DNA from: AP-15 sp963832875
GTDB taxonomy: Bacteria > Pseudomonadota > Alphaproteobacteria > ATCC43930 > CGMCC-115725
NCBI GenBank assembly: GCA_963832875.1
Contig: CAWHWB010000007.1
Location: forward strand, 310,001 to 374,000
Direction: 5' to 3'
DNA length: 64,000 nt
The position numbers and the translations under genes were made by a program. Position 1 is the first letter of the stretch, and each line of letters starts with the position of its first letter. The notes under the pieces were generated by a model, which was not told the origin of the DNA, made no database searches, and saw only the letters and a program-made list of their open reading frames with translations. Below, one piece after another: positions 52,638 through 63,118 of the stretch.

Positions 52638-53208
52638 GCATCGCGGACGCCACTTGTTGGCGCCGCCGGGAAACGCGGTCAGGCCGACCAGCGACCGCGC
52701 CCGCGAGGCCTTGTTTGACATCCTGTCGCATGGCCGCTTCGCCGCCGGCGGCCTGCCGTTCGCCGGCGCCGCCGTGCTCGACGCCTTTGCCGGAACCGGC
52801 GCGCTCGGTTTGGAAGCATTGTCGCGTGGCGCCGGCGAAGCCTTCTTCATCGAGCGCGACCGCGAGGCGCTGCCCGTGCTGCGCCGCAACATCGAGAGTT
52901 TGGGCGAGACCGGGCGCAGCCGCATCGTGCCCGGCGACGCTACCCGGCCACCGCGCGGCGCGGTCGCCTGCGCCCTCGCCCTTCTCGACCCGCCATACGC
53001 GAGCGGTCTTGCCGGTCCGGCATTGGCGGCCCTCGCCGCGACCGGCTGGCTCACCGCCGCGGCGCTTGTCGTGGTCGAAATCGCCGCCCGCGAGCAAGTG
53101 CCGCGGCAGGACGGGTTCGCGCTGCTCGACGAGCGCATCTACGGCGCCGCACGCCTCCTATTTCTGCGCCGGGAAGGCCGGCTCACAGCACCAGCTGGGT
53201 CTGGGTGA
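52618..53208 (+). CDS. rsmD: 16S rRNA (guanine966-N2)-methyltransferase RsmD
   Basis: 196 aa. The N-terminal MRIIGGRHRGRHL and RPTSDRAREALFDIL are signatures of RsmD. Motif I is LDAFAGTGALGLEALSRGA (about residues 55-73), and the catalytic NPPY-type motif is DPPYA (about residue 123). It methylates G966 of 16S rRNA with SAM. It overlaps rluB by 20 bases. The last dozen residues are low-complexity. Confidence 0.93.
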   Translation: MRIIGGRHRGRHLLAPPGNAVRPTSDRAREALFDILSHGRFAAGGLPFAGAAVLDAFAGTGALGLEALSRGAGEAFFIERDREALPVLRRNIESLGETGRSRIVPGDATRPPRGAVACALALLDPPYASGLAGPALAALAATGWLTAAALVVVEIAAREQVPRQDGFALLDERIYGAARLLFLRREGRLTAPAGSG

Positions 53209-53578
53209 CGAGCGCCAACAGGCGGCCTTCGGGGGTCGAAACCCGGGTCTGCCAGACCATCGTCCGGCGGCCGCGGTGAACGGGCGTTGCCTCGCCGACG
53301 ATCTGTGTGCCGGTCGGTGCCGCGGCGATGAAATTGGTCTTGCTTTCGATCGTCGTGGTGGTTGCCCCGTCCGGCAGGTTGACCAGCGTGCCGACCGCGC
53401 CGAGCGTGTCGGCGAAGGCCATCAGTGCACCCCCATGGAGCACCGCGGGACGCGTGCACAGATCCTCGCGTACCGTCATTCGAGCAACGATCCGGTCCGC
53501 CGCAGCCGCGACGAACTCGACGCCGAGCAGTGCCGCGAACGGCAGCATCTCCTGGTTGATCCGCTCGATCATGTCCAT
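53183..53578 (-). CDS. PaaI-type hotdog thioesterase
   Basis: 131 aa. The hotdog fold is recognised from LHGGALMAFADTLGAVGTLV (central helix HGG motif), TTTIESKTNFIAAAPTGTQI and VGEATPVHRGRRTMVWQTRV. PaaI-like proteins hydrolyse aromatic acyl-CoA or other acyl-CoA thioesters. Its 3' end overlaps the 3' end of rsmD by 26 bases on the opposite strand. It has no coupled partner. Confidence 0.88.
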   Translation of the reverse strand: MDMIERINQEMLPFAALLGVEFVAAAADRIVARMTVREDLCTRPAVLHGGALMAFADTLGAVGTLVNLPDGATTTTIESKTNFIAAAPTGTQIVGEATPVHRGRRTMVWQTRVSTPEGRLLALVTQTQLVL

Positions 53579-53739
53579 TCGCTGATCCTTTGCGCCGACG
53601 CGGCTGCCCCCCGGCAGCGAGAATCCGGGCAGCGAGAATCATGGTAATGCCATGATTGCTCGGCTAGGGTCTTCTCTCGCCGGGCAGGCCGGCCGTTGAT
53701 GCCGAAGGACTGCCGGCGCGGTCGGGGTTTGGGTGGAGG

Positions 53740-55119
53740 ATGGTACGCGTGCGTAAACTTGCGATCGTGATCCTGGCGGCGGCCTGCGCTGCGCCGGTCG
53801 GCGTGTTCGCCCAGCAGCAGCAAGCCAACAAAGATGCCGTCTACGACGAGCTGAACTTGTTCGACCAGGCCTTCGAACGCATTCGCGAGGACGCAGTCGA
53901 TCCGGTTGCCGACAGCAAGCTGATCGATTCGGCGATCACCGGCATGCTGTCCGGCCTCGATCCGCGCGCTGCCTATATCGATCCGGCGACGTATCAGGCG
54001 ATGCACGCGCCGGCCGGTCCCGCCGAGGCGGGGATTGGACTGGCGGTGACGCTCGACAACGGCGAATTGAAGGTGATTTCGCCGCGCGACGACTTGCCGG
54101 CGGCGGCGGCGGGGATCGAGCCCGGCGACCTGATCTTTGCCATCGACAAGGTGCCGACCTACGAGCTGACCTTGGCCGAAGCCGAGCAGAAGCTGCGCGG
54201 ACCCGCCGGCAGCACCGTCAAGCTCACCTTGCAGCGCGGCGAGCAGGAGAAACCGATCCGGCTCACACTGAAGCGCGCCGTCGTGCACCTCCAGACCGTG
54301 ACTGCTCAGGTCAAAGACGGCGATATCGGCTATCTTCGGATCGCCGGGTTCGACGATGATACCCCGGCGGCGCTGACCGCCGCGGTGCAGGATCTGCGGC
54401 ATCAGACCGCCGGCAAGCTGGTCGGCCTGGTTCTCGACCTGCGCAACAATCCGGGCGGTAATTTCCAGGATGCCGTCGCCGCCGCCGACGCCTTTCTCGA
54501 CAAGGGCGACGTGGCCCTGGTCAAGGGCCGCAAACCCGACAGCATCAAGCACATCGCCGCCACCCCGGGCGATCTGGTCAAGGGGCTGCCAATCGTTGCC
54601 CTCGTCAATGGCGGCACCGCCGACGAGGCCGAGTTGGTCGCCGGCGCGCTGCAGGACAATCACCGCGCCATGCTGCTCGGCACCAAGACCTATGGCGAGA
54701 GCGACATCGAGACCCTGATCCCGCTCGCCAGCGGTGGAGCCATCCGCCTGACCACCACCCGCTTCACCACTCCCGACGGGCGGGAAATTGAGGGCAAGGG
54801 GATCACACCCGAGATCGCCGTCACGCCATTGAAGATCGAAAAGCTGGCGCAGGAGGAAAGCATCCACGAAGCCGATCTGCCGGGCGCGCTGGCCAATCCA
54901 GACCAGCCGACGCCGCTCGCGCCGGCTCTGTCCACGACGCCGACTTTGGGTGCGAAACCCGCCCCCGCCGGGGCGCCTGCGGGAGCCACCGCAACGCCCA
55001 CGAAAACCATGCCATCGGTCGCGACCGGCGACATCGGCGGCGCCAAGGACGAGCAACTGACCCAGGCGTTGGACATCCTGCGCGGGCTCGCGGTGTATAA
55101 CCCCCGCGCCGCGGGCTGA
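53740..55119 (+). CDS. CtpA-like S41 family protein lacking catalytic Ser and Lys
   Basis: 459 aa exported protein. The signal peptide (VILAAACAAPVGVFA) precedes a helical region, a PDZ domain (about residues 85-165: KVISPRDDLPAAAAGIEPGD), and the S41 core. The usual core NGGSASASE...D...GKG reads here NGGTADEAELVAGALQDNHR, LLGTKTYGES, so the catalytic Ser is Asp and the catalytic Lys is Glu. The Gln-Asp pair is retained. The C-terminus is Pro/Ala/Thr-rich. ATG 53740 or GTG 53749; the latter has GGAGG nine bases upstream. Probably a scaffold or inactive regulator instead of a protease. Confidence 0.85.
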   Translation: MVRVRKLAIVILAAACAAPVGVFAQQQQANKDAVYDELNLFDQAFERIREDAVDPVADSKLIDSAITGMLSGLDPRAAYIDPATYQAMHAPAGPAEAGIGLAVTLDNGELKVISPRDDLPAAAAGIEPGDLIFAIDKVPTYELTLAEAEQKLRGPAGSTVKLTLQRGEQEKPIRLTLKRAVVHLQTVTAQVKDGDIGYLRIAGFDDDTPAALTAAVQDLRHQTAGKLVGLVLDLRNNPGGNFQDAVAAADAFLDKGDVALVKGRKPDSIKHIAATPGDLVKGLPIVALVNGGTADEAELVAGALQDNHRAMLLGTKTYGESDIETLIPLASGGAIRLTTTRFTTPDGREIEGKGITPEIAVTPLKIEKLAQEESIHEADLPGALANPDQPTPLAPALSTTPTLGAKPAPAGAPAGATATPTKTMPSVATGDIGGAKDEQLTQALDILRGLAVYNPRAAG

Positions 55120-55234
55120 GCTGGCGCAAGGTTTGCCGCGGCGCGGCGCGGGTTGCGGCGGAGCCCTGTCGCAAGCTGCAGCTTCGGCTTTTATATCGCT
55201 GCGCCTCGGCCGCTGAGCGAGAGGGAGATGCCCG

Positions 55235-56345
<1,111 letters not shown>

Positions 56346-56369
56346 AATACCCGCCGGCACCCCTTACGC

Positions 56370-57233
56370 TCACCGCGGGTCGGGCCAGCGCGCGTCCAGG
56401 GCAAGATAGTCGGCCGACCGGATCGCGGTCGCCAGCTCGGCGGGGCTCGCCAGCTGCGGCTTTGCGCCGCCTTTGAGGCCGCCGAGGGCCGCGCGCACGG
56501 CGTGCACGGTCGCGGCCAGGATTTCCTGTGGGTAGACGACGAGTTTGACCCCGAGCCGTTCCAGCTCCGCATCGCCGGGCATGAAGTGCTTGCCGGCAGG
56601 CGAGGTCACGGCGAGCGCCGGTTTGCCCTCGCAGGCCGTGATCGCCTCGCGCATCTCCGCCTCCGACTGCGGCGAATCGAGAAACAGGATATCGGCGCCC
56701 TCGGCCACGAACACCTTCAGCCGCGCCAAGGCCTCGTCGAACCCGCGCGAGGTGCGGGCGTCGGTGCGGGCAAGCAGCAGGATGCCTTCCTCATGGCAAG
56801 CCTCGATCGCGGCGCGGCAGCGCAGGATGGCGGCGTCGCGCTCGATTACCAATTTGGCGCCGCTATGGCCGAGCGGGCGCGGCCACGCCTTGTCTTCAAT
56901 CAAGACGGCGGCGGCGCCGCGGCGGGCGTAGGCGCGGATCGTCTTCTGCACGGCGAGCGCATTGCCGTAGCCGGTGTCGCCATCGGCCAGCCACAGCACG
57001 TTGGGCGCCGCGGCGATCACCGTCTCGACCGCGTCGGCCATCTCGGGAAAGGTCAAGAGGTCCATGTCGGGCATCGCCAGGCGCATCGCGGCGATGCTGG
57101 AGCCCGACGCAAACCCGGTGCGGAAGCCGGCTTCCGCGATCAGCCGGGCACCCATGCCATCGCCGCAGCCGGGCATGACCTGGAGAGCGGGCTGATGGAG
57201 CAGCGCCTTCATCGCGGCGGCCTGCGGACGCAT
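56370..57233 (-). CDS. Isocitrate lyase/PEP mutase family enzyme
   Basis: 287 aa TIM-barrel enzyme of the ICL/2-methylisocitrate lyase/oxaloacetate decarboxylase family. Mg2+-binding Asp residues are in LADGDTGYGNALAVQ (about residues 80-94), and SGSSIAAMRLAMPDMDLL is typical. The usual active-site motif K-x-C-G-H appears here as EDKAWPRPLGHSGAK, so the catalytic Cys is Leu, as in decarboxylase and mutase branches that do not use it. ATG 57233. The reaction (C-C cleavage or decarboxylation) is not settled. Confidence 0.85.
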   Translation of the reverse strand: MRPQAAAMKALLHQPALQVMPGCGDGMGARLIAEAGFRTGFASGSSIAAMRLAMPDMDLLTFPEMADAVETVIAAAPNVLWLADGDTGYGNALAVQKTIRAYARRGAAAVLIEDKAWPRPLGHSGAKLVIERDAAILRCRAAIEACHEEGILLLARTDARTSRGFDEALARLKVFVAEGADILFLDSPQSEAEMREAITACEGKPALAVTSPAGKHFMPGDAELERLGVKLVVYPQEILAATVHAVRAALGGLKGGAKPQLASPAELATAIRSADYLALDARWPDPR

Positions 57234-57331
57234 GACAATTCCTTTCGGATGAGTCGGCGAAAAACGTTCTATGGCGACCGGGCTCGCTGGCCTTACCGCC
57301 GCTCGCCGGCCTCCCGGTTTCTCCCCCGCCG

Positions 57332-57733
57332 CTATTCGAGGGTTCGAGGGTCGTCGATGGCGAAGGTCAGATGCTGGGTCGGCTGCGGCGTGGTGGTCAT
57401 CAGGCTGACCCCGTCCGGCGCCTCGAAGCGGTGCCATTTGCCTTGCGGAACGATCACCGTCATCCCCGCCTTCAGCGCGAAGGATTGCGGGCCGTCGTCA
57501 AACATGACGTGCAAGGTGGTCGCGCCGTCGACGACCTGCACGATTTCGTCACCGTTCGGGTGGCGCTCCCAAGGGCCTTCGCCCGAGAATTTGGCGGCGT
57601 TGATGGCGCTGTCGCGGTACGGCGCCAGTCTGGCGAAGGCGCCTTCGCGCTCGGCTGCGGGGGTTTCCGGGGTGCGCCCCCGCAGCGTCCGCAGCTTGGC
57701 GAACTCGGCGTTCATATCGAGGATCGTGAGCAT
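57332..57733 (-). CDS. Cupin-domain protein
   Basis: 133 aa small cupin. The motifs GEGPWERHPNGDEIVQVVDG (His/Glu; about residues 49-68) and GMTVIVPQGKWHRFEAPDGV (with His; about 90-109) match a single-domain metal-binding cupin of the RmlC-like group. ATG 57733 (MLTILDMNAEFAKLRTLRG). It lies between the ICL-family and CoA-transferase genes on the same strand, probably one transcript. Substrate unknown. Confidence 0.78.
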   Translation of the reverse strand: MLTILDMNAEFAKLRTLRGRTPETPAAEREGAFARLAPYRDSAINAAKFSGEGPWERHPNGDEIVQVVDGATTLHVMFDDGPQSFALKAGMTVIVPQGKWHRFEAPDGVSLMTTTPQPTQHLTFAIDDPRTLE

Positions 57734-57809
57734 GCTTCCTCCGCTCGGCGATGGTCCCGCGGACAATACACGAGTTGCCGGACATCGGCTGCGGTTGGCA
57801 GGCCCGGCG

Positions 57810-59027
57810 TCAGATGATCTTTCGTTCCCGCAAATCCTCGATCTGCTCTGGGGTATAGCCGAGCTGTGCGAGGATTTCGTCGTTGTGAGCGCCGAGTTCG
57901 GGGGCAATCCCGATACGGGCGGGCGTTTCCGAAAAGTGCCACGGCGACCCGTGCACCTTCAGCCTCTTGCCGTGCTTTGGGTAGTCAATCTCGGTGACGT
58001 AGCCATTGGCCAGCACGTCGGGATCGTTCGCGGCTTCGAGCAGGGTGTTGATCGGCGCCGAGACGATGTCGGCCCCGCGCAACCTCTCCACCCAATCGTC
58101 GCGCGGCCCGGTCGCGAACAGCTCGTCGAGCATATGCAGCAAGGCCGTTCGTTTTTTCTCGGACGCGATGACGACGCCGAGATCGGCGAAACCCGCTTCC
58201 TCAAGAGCCTCGTAGAACCCCAGCGCCCGCATCGCATCGCGCCATTTCCGGGCGCCGCCCAGCTGAAACACCAAAGGCTTGCCGTCCTCGTCGTTGAAGC
58301 TGGCGCTGAGGCCGGGGCGTTCCGGCGTGCCGGTGATCCGGGCCTGGCCGGTGACCGGATCGCGGTTGCGCCACATCGCCGTCGTCAGGGTCCAGCCCAT
58401 CAGCCGGATCTGACCGCCGAGCAGCGAGCAATCGACCTTTTGTCCAATGCCGGTGGCGCGCGCACAGGTCAAGGCGGCAAGCGCACCGCCAAAGGCGAGG
58501 ATGGCGCAGGTTTCGTCGGCGACCGAGACGATGCCGGTCTTCAGTGGTTGTCCCGGCGTCGAATAGGCTTGCGCGACGCCGCCCAGCGCCTGGGCCATCG
58601 AATCGGTTCCCGGCAGCGCTGAATGCGGCCCCTTTGGCCCATAACCCGAGACTGAGATGTAAACGAGCCGCGGGTTTGCCTTACGCAGCTCGTCATAACC
58701 GAAGCCGTTCTTCTCGGCCGCACCCGGGCGGAAGTTCTGCCCGAAGATGTCCGCCTTCGCCACCATCTTGCGCAGGATTTCGCGGCCCTCCTGGCTCTTC
58801 AGGTTGAGTGTGACGCTCTTCACGCCGCGATTGTTGGTCTCGAAATAGGTGCTGGGAAAGCCTGGCAGGACGGTCGAGCCGCGTGAATTGTCGCCGATCT
58901 GCGGCACCTCGATCTTGATCACTTCAGCGCCTAGATCGGCCATCAGCATGTATGGCACCGTACCAGCCTGCGCCGTCGAGCAGGCGACCACCCTGACGCC
59001 GTCCAGTGGACCATGCGGCTCTGCCAT
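57810..59027 (-). CDS. CaiB/BaiF family CoA transferase
   Basis: 405 aa class III CoA transferase (formyl-CoA:oxalate, succinyl-CoA:mesaconate, carnitine groups). Family segments: YMLMADLGAEVIKIEVPQIG (about residues 25-44), TFETNNRGVKSVTLNLKS-type block (here STYFETNNRGVKSVTLNLKS) and SVSGYGPKGPHSALPGTDSM with the catalytic Asp in PGTDS (about residue 160). The ATG at 59027 follows GGAGAGGAG. Together with the cupin and ICL-like genes it may form a degradation operon; the acids cannot be named. Confidence 0.88.
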   Translation of the reverse strand: MAEPHGPLDGVRVVACSTAQAGTVPYMLMADLGAEVIKIEVPQIGDNSRGSTVLPGFPSTYFETNNRGVKSVTLNLKSQEGREILRKMVAKADIFGQNFRPGAAEKNGFGYDELRKANPRLVYISVSGYGPKGPHSALPGTDSMAQALGGVAQAYSTPGQPLKTGIVSVADETCAILAFGGALAALTCARATGIGQKVDCSLLGGQIRLMGWTLTTAMWRNRDPVTGQARITGTPERPGLSASFNDEDGKPLVFQLGGARKWRDAMRALGFYEALEEAGFADLGVVIASEKKRTALLHMLDELFATGPRDDWVERLRGADIVSAPINTLLEAANDPDVLANGYVTEIDYPKHGKRLKVHGSPWHFSETPARIGIAPELGAHNDEILAQLGYTPEQIEDLRERKII

Positions 59028-59239
59028 ATCGGCCGGTCTCCTCTCCCTTTCCGAGGCCATGCGTCTCTCGTCTCGACCTGGAGATCGCACGGTCGGCAAT
59101 AATTGGCATCCTCAAGGGGGAGCCCATTTTTGCGAAAAGTCAACAGAGTAGAGATGAGGTGGGACACTTTGCCTTTTGCCCTTTTCTACAGGTTTTGGAA
59201 CGAGTGTCTCACCTAGCGGACCTAATGAAATATCAACTT
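59028..59239. other. Upstream region of CoA transferase, boundary of decay zone
   Basis: A long in-frame extension exists to 59099, but it lacks homology. From about 59130 leftwards into the gene the sequence is typical of the genome; to the right it becomes notably less GC-rich, marking the start of the IS3/pseudogene region. A promoter for the CoA-transferase gene should lie here; none is clear. Confidence 0.4.
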
Positions 59240-59345
59240 AATGGACACATACCCCAGACTTTGCGCTGGCGGAGTTCGGTCTTCCATGCCGAAGAAACTC
59301 TCCACGGGTGCATTGTCGCAGCGGTTTGCCTTGAGGCTCATCAAT
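59240..59345 (-). mobile_element. IS3-family transposase remnant
   Basis: Minus-strand translation gives SLKANRCDNAPVESFFG and then, after a frame change, KTELRQRKVWGMCPLS. This is the characteristic C-terminal block of IS3-family OrfB transposases (DNAPxESFF then LKTEL). Only about 35 codons remain, with a frameshift and no terminal inverted repeats that I can see. It abuts the truncated glycosidase pseudogene, suggesting that the insertion removed the 3' end of that gene. Confidence 0.75.
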
Positions 59346-59899
59346 TGGATGATGGCAGCGGCTTGCAGGACGTCGCGGCAGTCGCCGGCAGCGTATTGGT
59401 GTCGAGCAATCCGTATTCGGGATCCAGCCAGCCGCGACCTCTATTGGTATTGATCAGATCGACATAGGGGAATTCAGCCTGCGGATACTTGTAAAGATAT
59501 TTCATGTACGAGTGCGTCGGCGTGCTGTCGAGGTAAAAACAGTATTCCTTTCCATCTTCGCCGTGATTGGTCTCGCTGCTGGTCAGGCCGTATAACCGCT
59601 CCTTGAGGATCGGGTCCCTGCCGTTCCACAGCGCCAGCGCGAACACAGCCGCTGATGATCGTCGCTGATACCCGCTAGGCCGTCCTCGCCCCAGTGATAG
59701 GCCCGCGACCGCGCCTGATCGTGGCTGAAAAATTTGCCACGCGTCGCCGTTCTCGCTGTAATCCTCGCGTACCGTCCCCCCATTGCCGCTCGCTGAGTTA
59801 CGGCCCCCATTGCCGCCACGGCATCCCGTTCTCCTGCGCCTCGTCCAGTCGCAACTCTTCCGCCGTCTTGGCCAACACGGTCGTGGCGCTCGTGGCCAT
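59341..59899 (-). pseudogene. Truncated MGH1-like glucosidase remnant
   Basis: The N-terminal part of a large (usually about 870 aa) MGH1/GH63-like glycosidase, in three frames. Recognisable blocks are SATTVLAKTAEELRLDEAQE, SHDQARSRAYHWGEDGLAGI, LWNGRDPILKERLYGLT and LDSTPTHSYMKYLYKYPQAE. A stop follows RQWGP and several frameshifts separate the blocks. The C-terminal 75 percent is missing at the IS3 remnant. The enzyme would act on alpha-mannosides or glucosides. Decayed beyond function. Confidence 0.7.
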
Positions 59900-59959
59900 A
59901 GTTGGTTTCCATTCAGCTATTCAGTGACCGTTACCGATTACAATACCCACTCAGCGATT

Positions 59960-60868
59960 TCAAAGTTTCTTGTCCAAGGTACCCTCGATCAGGTCGAATT
60001 GGACCTTCGCTGAGAAAGTCGATCGCGCAAAAGCAATCAGCTCGCGGCCCGGATCGGCGACGCGATTGAACCCGCTGATGATGGCCGCCACGATGCTGAT
60101 TTCAGTTTTTCGTGGAGAATTACGATCCCACCGACCAGGACCGCAACGAGTGCAGCTCACTGATCAGAAGTTTCAAGCCAAACTTGAGCTTGAACACGCT
60201 CAGACGCACAAAAAAGATCGTCTCGAACGCCTTGATGATCTCGCTGCCGAGAGAACCGGAGGATCCGCGGCTGCCCCGCATGTCCTCGACGACCAGTCGC
60301 CAACCTGACACAGTGTGCGCGTACGCTCTCAAGACTGTTCATTTAAATAACGCTGGATTATTGGAACGATAAAGAGTTGCGGGCGCGTCATAGCCAACGC
60401 AAGTAACCCGAGAACCGGTACCGTATACAGCATGTAACTCAACACGCTGAGTCGCATCCCCGCCTGCACGGCTGGATTTGAAATGCAATCTCCGGCAAAA
60501 TTTCCCGACCGCCTCCGCCTCTCTTGCGATCATCATCACAACCGTGCCGGATTTGTCGCTTGCCGTTTCACCGTGCGTTTCAGCTGAACTCGGAGTCGGG
60601 CGATCGTTGAAGATGTCCTGGCGCAGAGATCGGATCATCGACTATCTTTCAGGTTCGAACTTTTGATGTTTAAAATGTACTTTAGGACGCTGATGCTGAG
60701 GACTTCAATCAGGTAAGCCCCGCATGGCCAAATCAGGCTTTTAGCGTTCTCATGCCCGGCGAGGGTATTTATAATATGCCTCTGCAGTTCGAGCGGCGCC
60801 GTCGCCAGCACCGCGGCCGCAATCGCCAAGATAATCAGCACAATCTGTTGCGGCGCCGTTGACGCCAA
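59960..60868 (-). pseudogene. ABC transporter membrane-domain remnant
   Basis: Blocks in several minus-strand frames read in the order expected for an exporter-type ABC membrane domain: QQIVLIILAIAAAVLATAP, KSLIWPCGAYLIEVLSISVL, SDKSGTVVMMIAREAEAVGK, GSEIIKAFETIFFVRLSVFK and ELIAFARSTFSAKVQFDLI. Many frameshifts separate them. No Walker motifs follow, so the nucleotide-binding half is lost. It starts (TTG) at about 60868 and runs towards the glycosidase pseudogene, apparently once an operon. Confidence 0.6.
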
Positions 60869-61084
60869 ACAAAACTGTAAAATTCACGCATGCCGGTCAG
60901 CAGCCCTACGGGACCCCAACCAACTACGTCGGCACCTTGCAGCTTGCACCGGGGATGGAGGCCTTTGTACAAGTCGAGCCGGTGCCGAATTGGGAACTGA
61001 GTTCGCGCAGTGCCTTCGCGAGCGAGGGAGCGATCCGCGGGGCTCGGCCCCGGGGTCAGGTGCGGTTTTTGAAGAACCCCGGGC

Positions 61085-62662
61085 TCACTCCGCCGCGACG
61101 ACCCGGCGCGCCCGCACCCGTACCAGCAACAGCAGCGGCAGGCAGGCGAGCACGACGATGGTCATCAGCAGGAAATCGTCGATATAGGCGACCATCGTCG
61201 CCTGCCGCGTCACCTCCGCGCCGAGTGCCGCAATCCCCGTCGGGCTCGTCAGGCTGTAGGGTGCCACCATATAGGGTGCATGCGTCAACGGGTTGTCGGG
61301 CCGCAATTGCTCGATGAGCCGCGAATGCACGGTCTGCGTATTCTCGGCCAGTTGCGCCTCGAGGATCGAAATGCCGATCGAGCCGCCGAGATTGCGCATC
61401 AGGCTGCGCAACGCCGTCCCCTGGGTCATGATCGAGCGCGGCAGGTTCGACAGCGCGATCATGTTTAGCGGCACGGCGGTGCAGCCGAGCCCAAGGCCCT
61501 GCAAAAAGCCGGACAGGAGGATCGGATACTCGTTCATCGTCAGCGAGAAGCCCATCATCTGCCACAGCGACACCAGCATCAGGGCAAGGCCGAAGAGTAT
61601 GATCAGCCGCAGATCGACGCGGTCGACGAAGCGCCCAACCAGAAACATCGCGATGATCGTGCCGAAGCCGCGCGGGGTCATCGCCAGCCCGGTCGTGAAC
61701 ACTGGATAATCCATCAGCGCCTGCATCATCGTCGGCAGCAAGGCCGAGGTGGCGCTCAGGATGACGCCGACCAGGAACATCATCAGCGTGCCGGCGACAT
61801 AGGTCCGGTTCCGCAACAGCTCGCGATTGAGAAACGAGCGGTCGCCGGCGGTCGCCGTGTGCACGGCCATCAGATAAAAGCCGATCCCGGACAGCGCCGC
61901 CTCGATCCAGATCTCGGTCGAGGAGAACCAGTCTTTCAGCTCGCCGCGGTCGAGCATCATCTGCAAGGCGCCGATCCCGAGGCTCAGCACCGCGAAGCCG
62001 AAGAAGTCGAAAAACTCGCGATGGGCGTGACGGGATTCGCGAAGAAAGACGAGGATGCCGATCGTGGCGAAGAGGCCGACCGGCACATTGATATAGAACA
62101 CCCAGCGCCAATTGTACTGATCGGTCAGCCAGCCGCCGAGGGTCGGCCCCATGATCGGGCCCACCATCGATCCGGTGCCGAACACCGCCATCGCTTGGCC
62201 GTGGCGCTCGGGCGGGTTGATCTGAAACAATACCGACTGCGCCAGCGGCACGAGGCCGGCGCCGCAGACGCCCTGCAAGCCGCGATAGAGGACGAGCTGC
62301 GTCAGGCTGGTGGCGCTGCCGCATAATGCCGAGGCGAGCGTGAACCCGCCGATCGAGATCAGGAAGACTGGTCTGATGCCGAACCGGGTCGCCAGCCAGC
62401 CCGCTAGCGGCATCGCAATCGCGGCGGTCACGATATAGGAGGTGAGCACCCAGGCGGCCTGGTCCTGCGACGCCGACAGGCTGCCCTGGATATGCGGCAG
62501 CGCCACATTGGCGATCGAGTTGTCGACCCCCTGCATGATGACGGCAAGGATGATCGAAGCGGTCAGCGCCGGGCGGTTGAACCCCGCAGCGCCCAAGGGG
62601 GCCCTCGCCGTCTCCGGTCCGCGCGGCGCGCGGCGGTCGTCAGGCTGTCCGCGGATGAGCAT
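61085..62662 (-). CDS. DHA2-family multidrug MFS exporter (EmrB/QacA type)
   Basis: 525 aa, 14 predicted helices. Family signatures: VDNSIANVALPHIQGSLSAS (motif D1), WVLTSYIVTAAIAMPLAGWL, TGSMVGPIMGPTLGGWLTDQ (motif C) and NWRWVFYINVPVG. It exports drugs, dyes or detergents by proton antiport, usually with an EmrA-type membrane-fusion partner, absent here. ATG 62662; an upstream frame to 62737 is unconserved. It is the only intact gene in the decay zone. Confidence 0.92.
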   Translation of the reverse strand: MLIRGQPDDRRAPRGPETARAPLGAAGFNRPALTASIILAVIMQGVDNSIANVALPHIQGSLSASQDQAAWVLTSYIVTAAIAMPLAGWLATRFGIRPVFLISIGGFTLASALCGSATSLTQLVLYRGLQGVCGAGLVPLAQSVLFQINPPERHGQAMAVFGTGSMVGPIMGPTLGGWLTDQYNWRWVFYINVPVGLFATIGILVFLRESRHAHREFFDFFGFAVLSLGIGALQMMLDRGELKDWFSSTEIWIEAALSGIGFYLMAVHTATAGDRSFLNRELLRNRTYVAGTLMMFLVGVILSATSALLPTMMQALMDYPVFTTGLAMTPRGFGTIIAMFLVGRFVDRVDLRLIILFGLALMLVSLWQMMGFSLTMNEYPILLSGFLQGLGLGCTAVPLNMIALSNLPRSIMTQGTALRSLMRNLGGSIGISILEAQLAENTQTVHSRLIEQLRPDNPLTHAPYMVAPYSLTSPTGIAALGAEVTRQATMVAYIDDFLLMTIVVLACLPLLLLVRVRARRVVAAE

Positions 62663-62691
62663 CGGTTGTCTCGCAACTGGCCCCTCTGGGT

Positions 62692-62765
62692 CTCGTCGTA
62701 ACCCGCGTCCCGCCCGCCTTGGCGAACGCGGGCCCAAGAGCCGAAGCGGGGGTCCCTCCCATGAC
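62692..62765. repeat. REP-like palindrome upstream of the MFS exporter gene
   Basis: Inverted repeat starting TCGTCGTAACCCGCG and ending GCGGGGGTCCCTCCCATGACGG, with an inner CCCGCC/GGCG segment. It resembles the GTCGCCCCCGCG elements at 42225 and 44173. It lies between the exporter start and the terminase remnant. Confidence 0.45.
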
Positions 62766-62828
62766 GGACTATTTCTCGCCGATCGTTATACAGCCGGAAT
62801 TTCCGTCGTGACATCACGCCGCTTGAAC

Positions 62829-63118
62829 GGCCGCCGTCACCCGCTACTGGCCGCGTGGCGACAAGGCGATGCGCATGCATGCGCCGACCGCGACGATCGA
62901 GATCGGCTTCGTCCACCTGCCCGCGGGCCGCCCAGTGGCTCGCCAAATACCTGCACGAATTGGCGGTGTTTCCCTACGGCCGCTTCGACGGCCAGGTCGA
63001 TGCGACGGCGCAGTTTCTCGACTGGTTCAAATCGGCTGGGCGCGAGGACGGCATCTACGCCCTTTACCGGATCCTCTACAAGGAGCGGCGCCGCCGCAAG
63101 GGTGCCCCGCCGCAATGA
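62829..63118 (+). pseudogene. Phage terminase large-subunit C-terminal remnant
   Basis: The first frame gives GDKAMRMHAPTATIEIGFVH and the next frame gives QWLAKYLHELAVFPYGRFDG and QVDATAQFLDWFKSAG. These match the C-terminal nuclease end of phage terminase large subunits (EN..V.LP...WL..FL.EL..FP.G..DDQVDS). The frame switches near 62922, consistent with one extra base. Only about 95 of the usual 450-550 residues remain, with no portal or capsid genes nearby. A trace of an old prophage. Confidence 0.75.

Noticed and set aside
60859..61317. Plus-strand ORF next to the ABC pseudogene
   Set aside because: The middle segment (GTPTNYVGTLQLAPGMEAF) is suggestive, but no family could be assigned and the second half overlaps the MFS gene in antisense.
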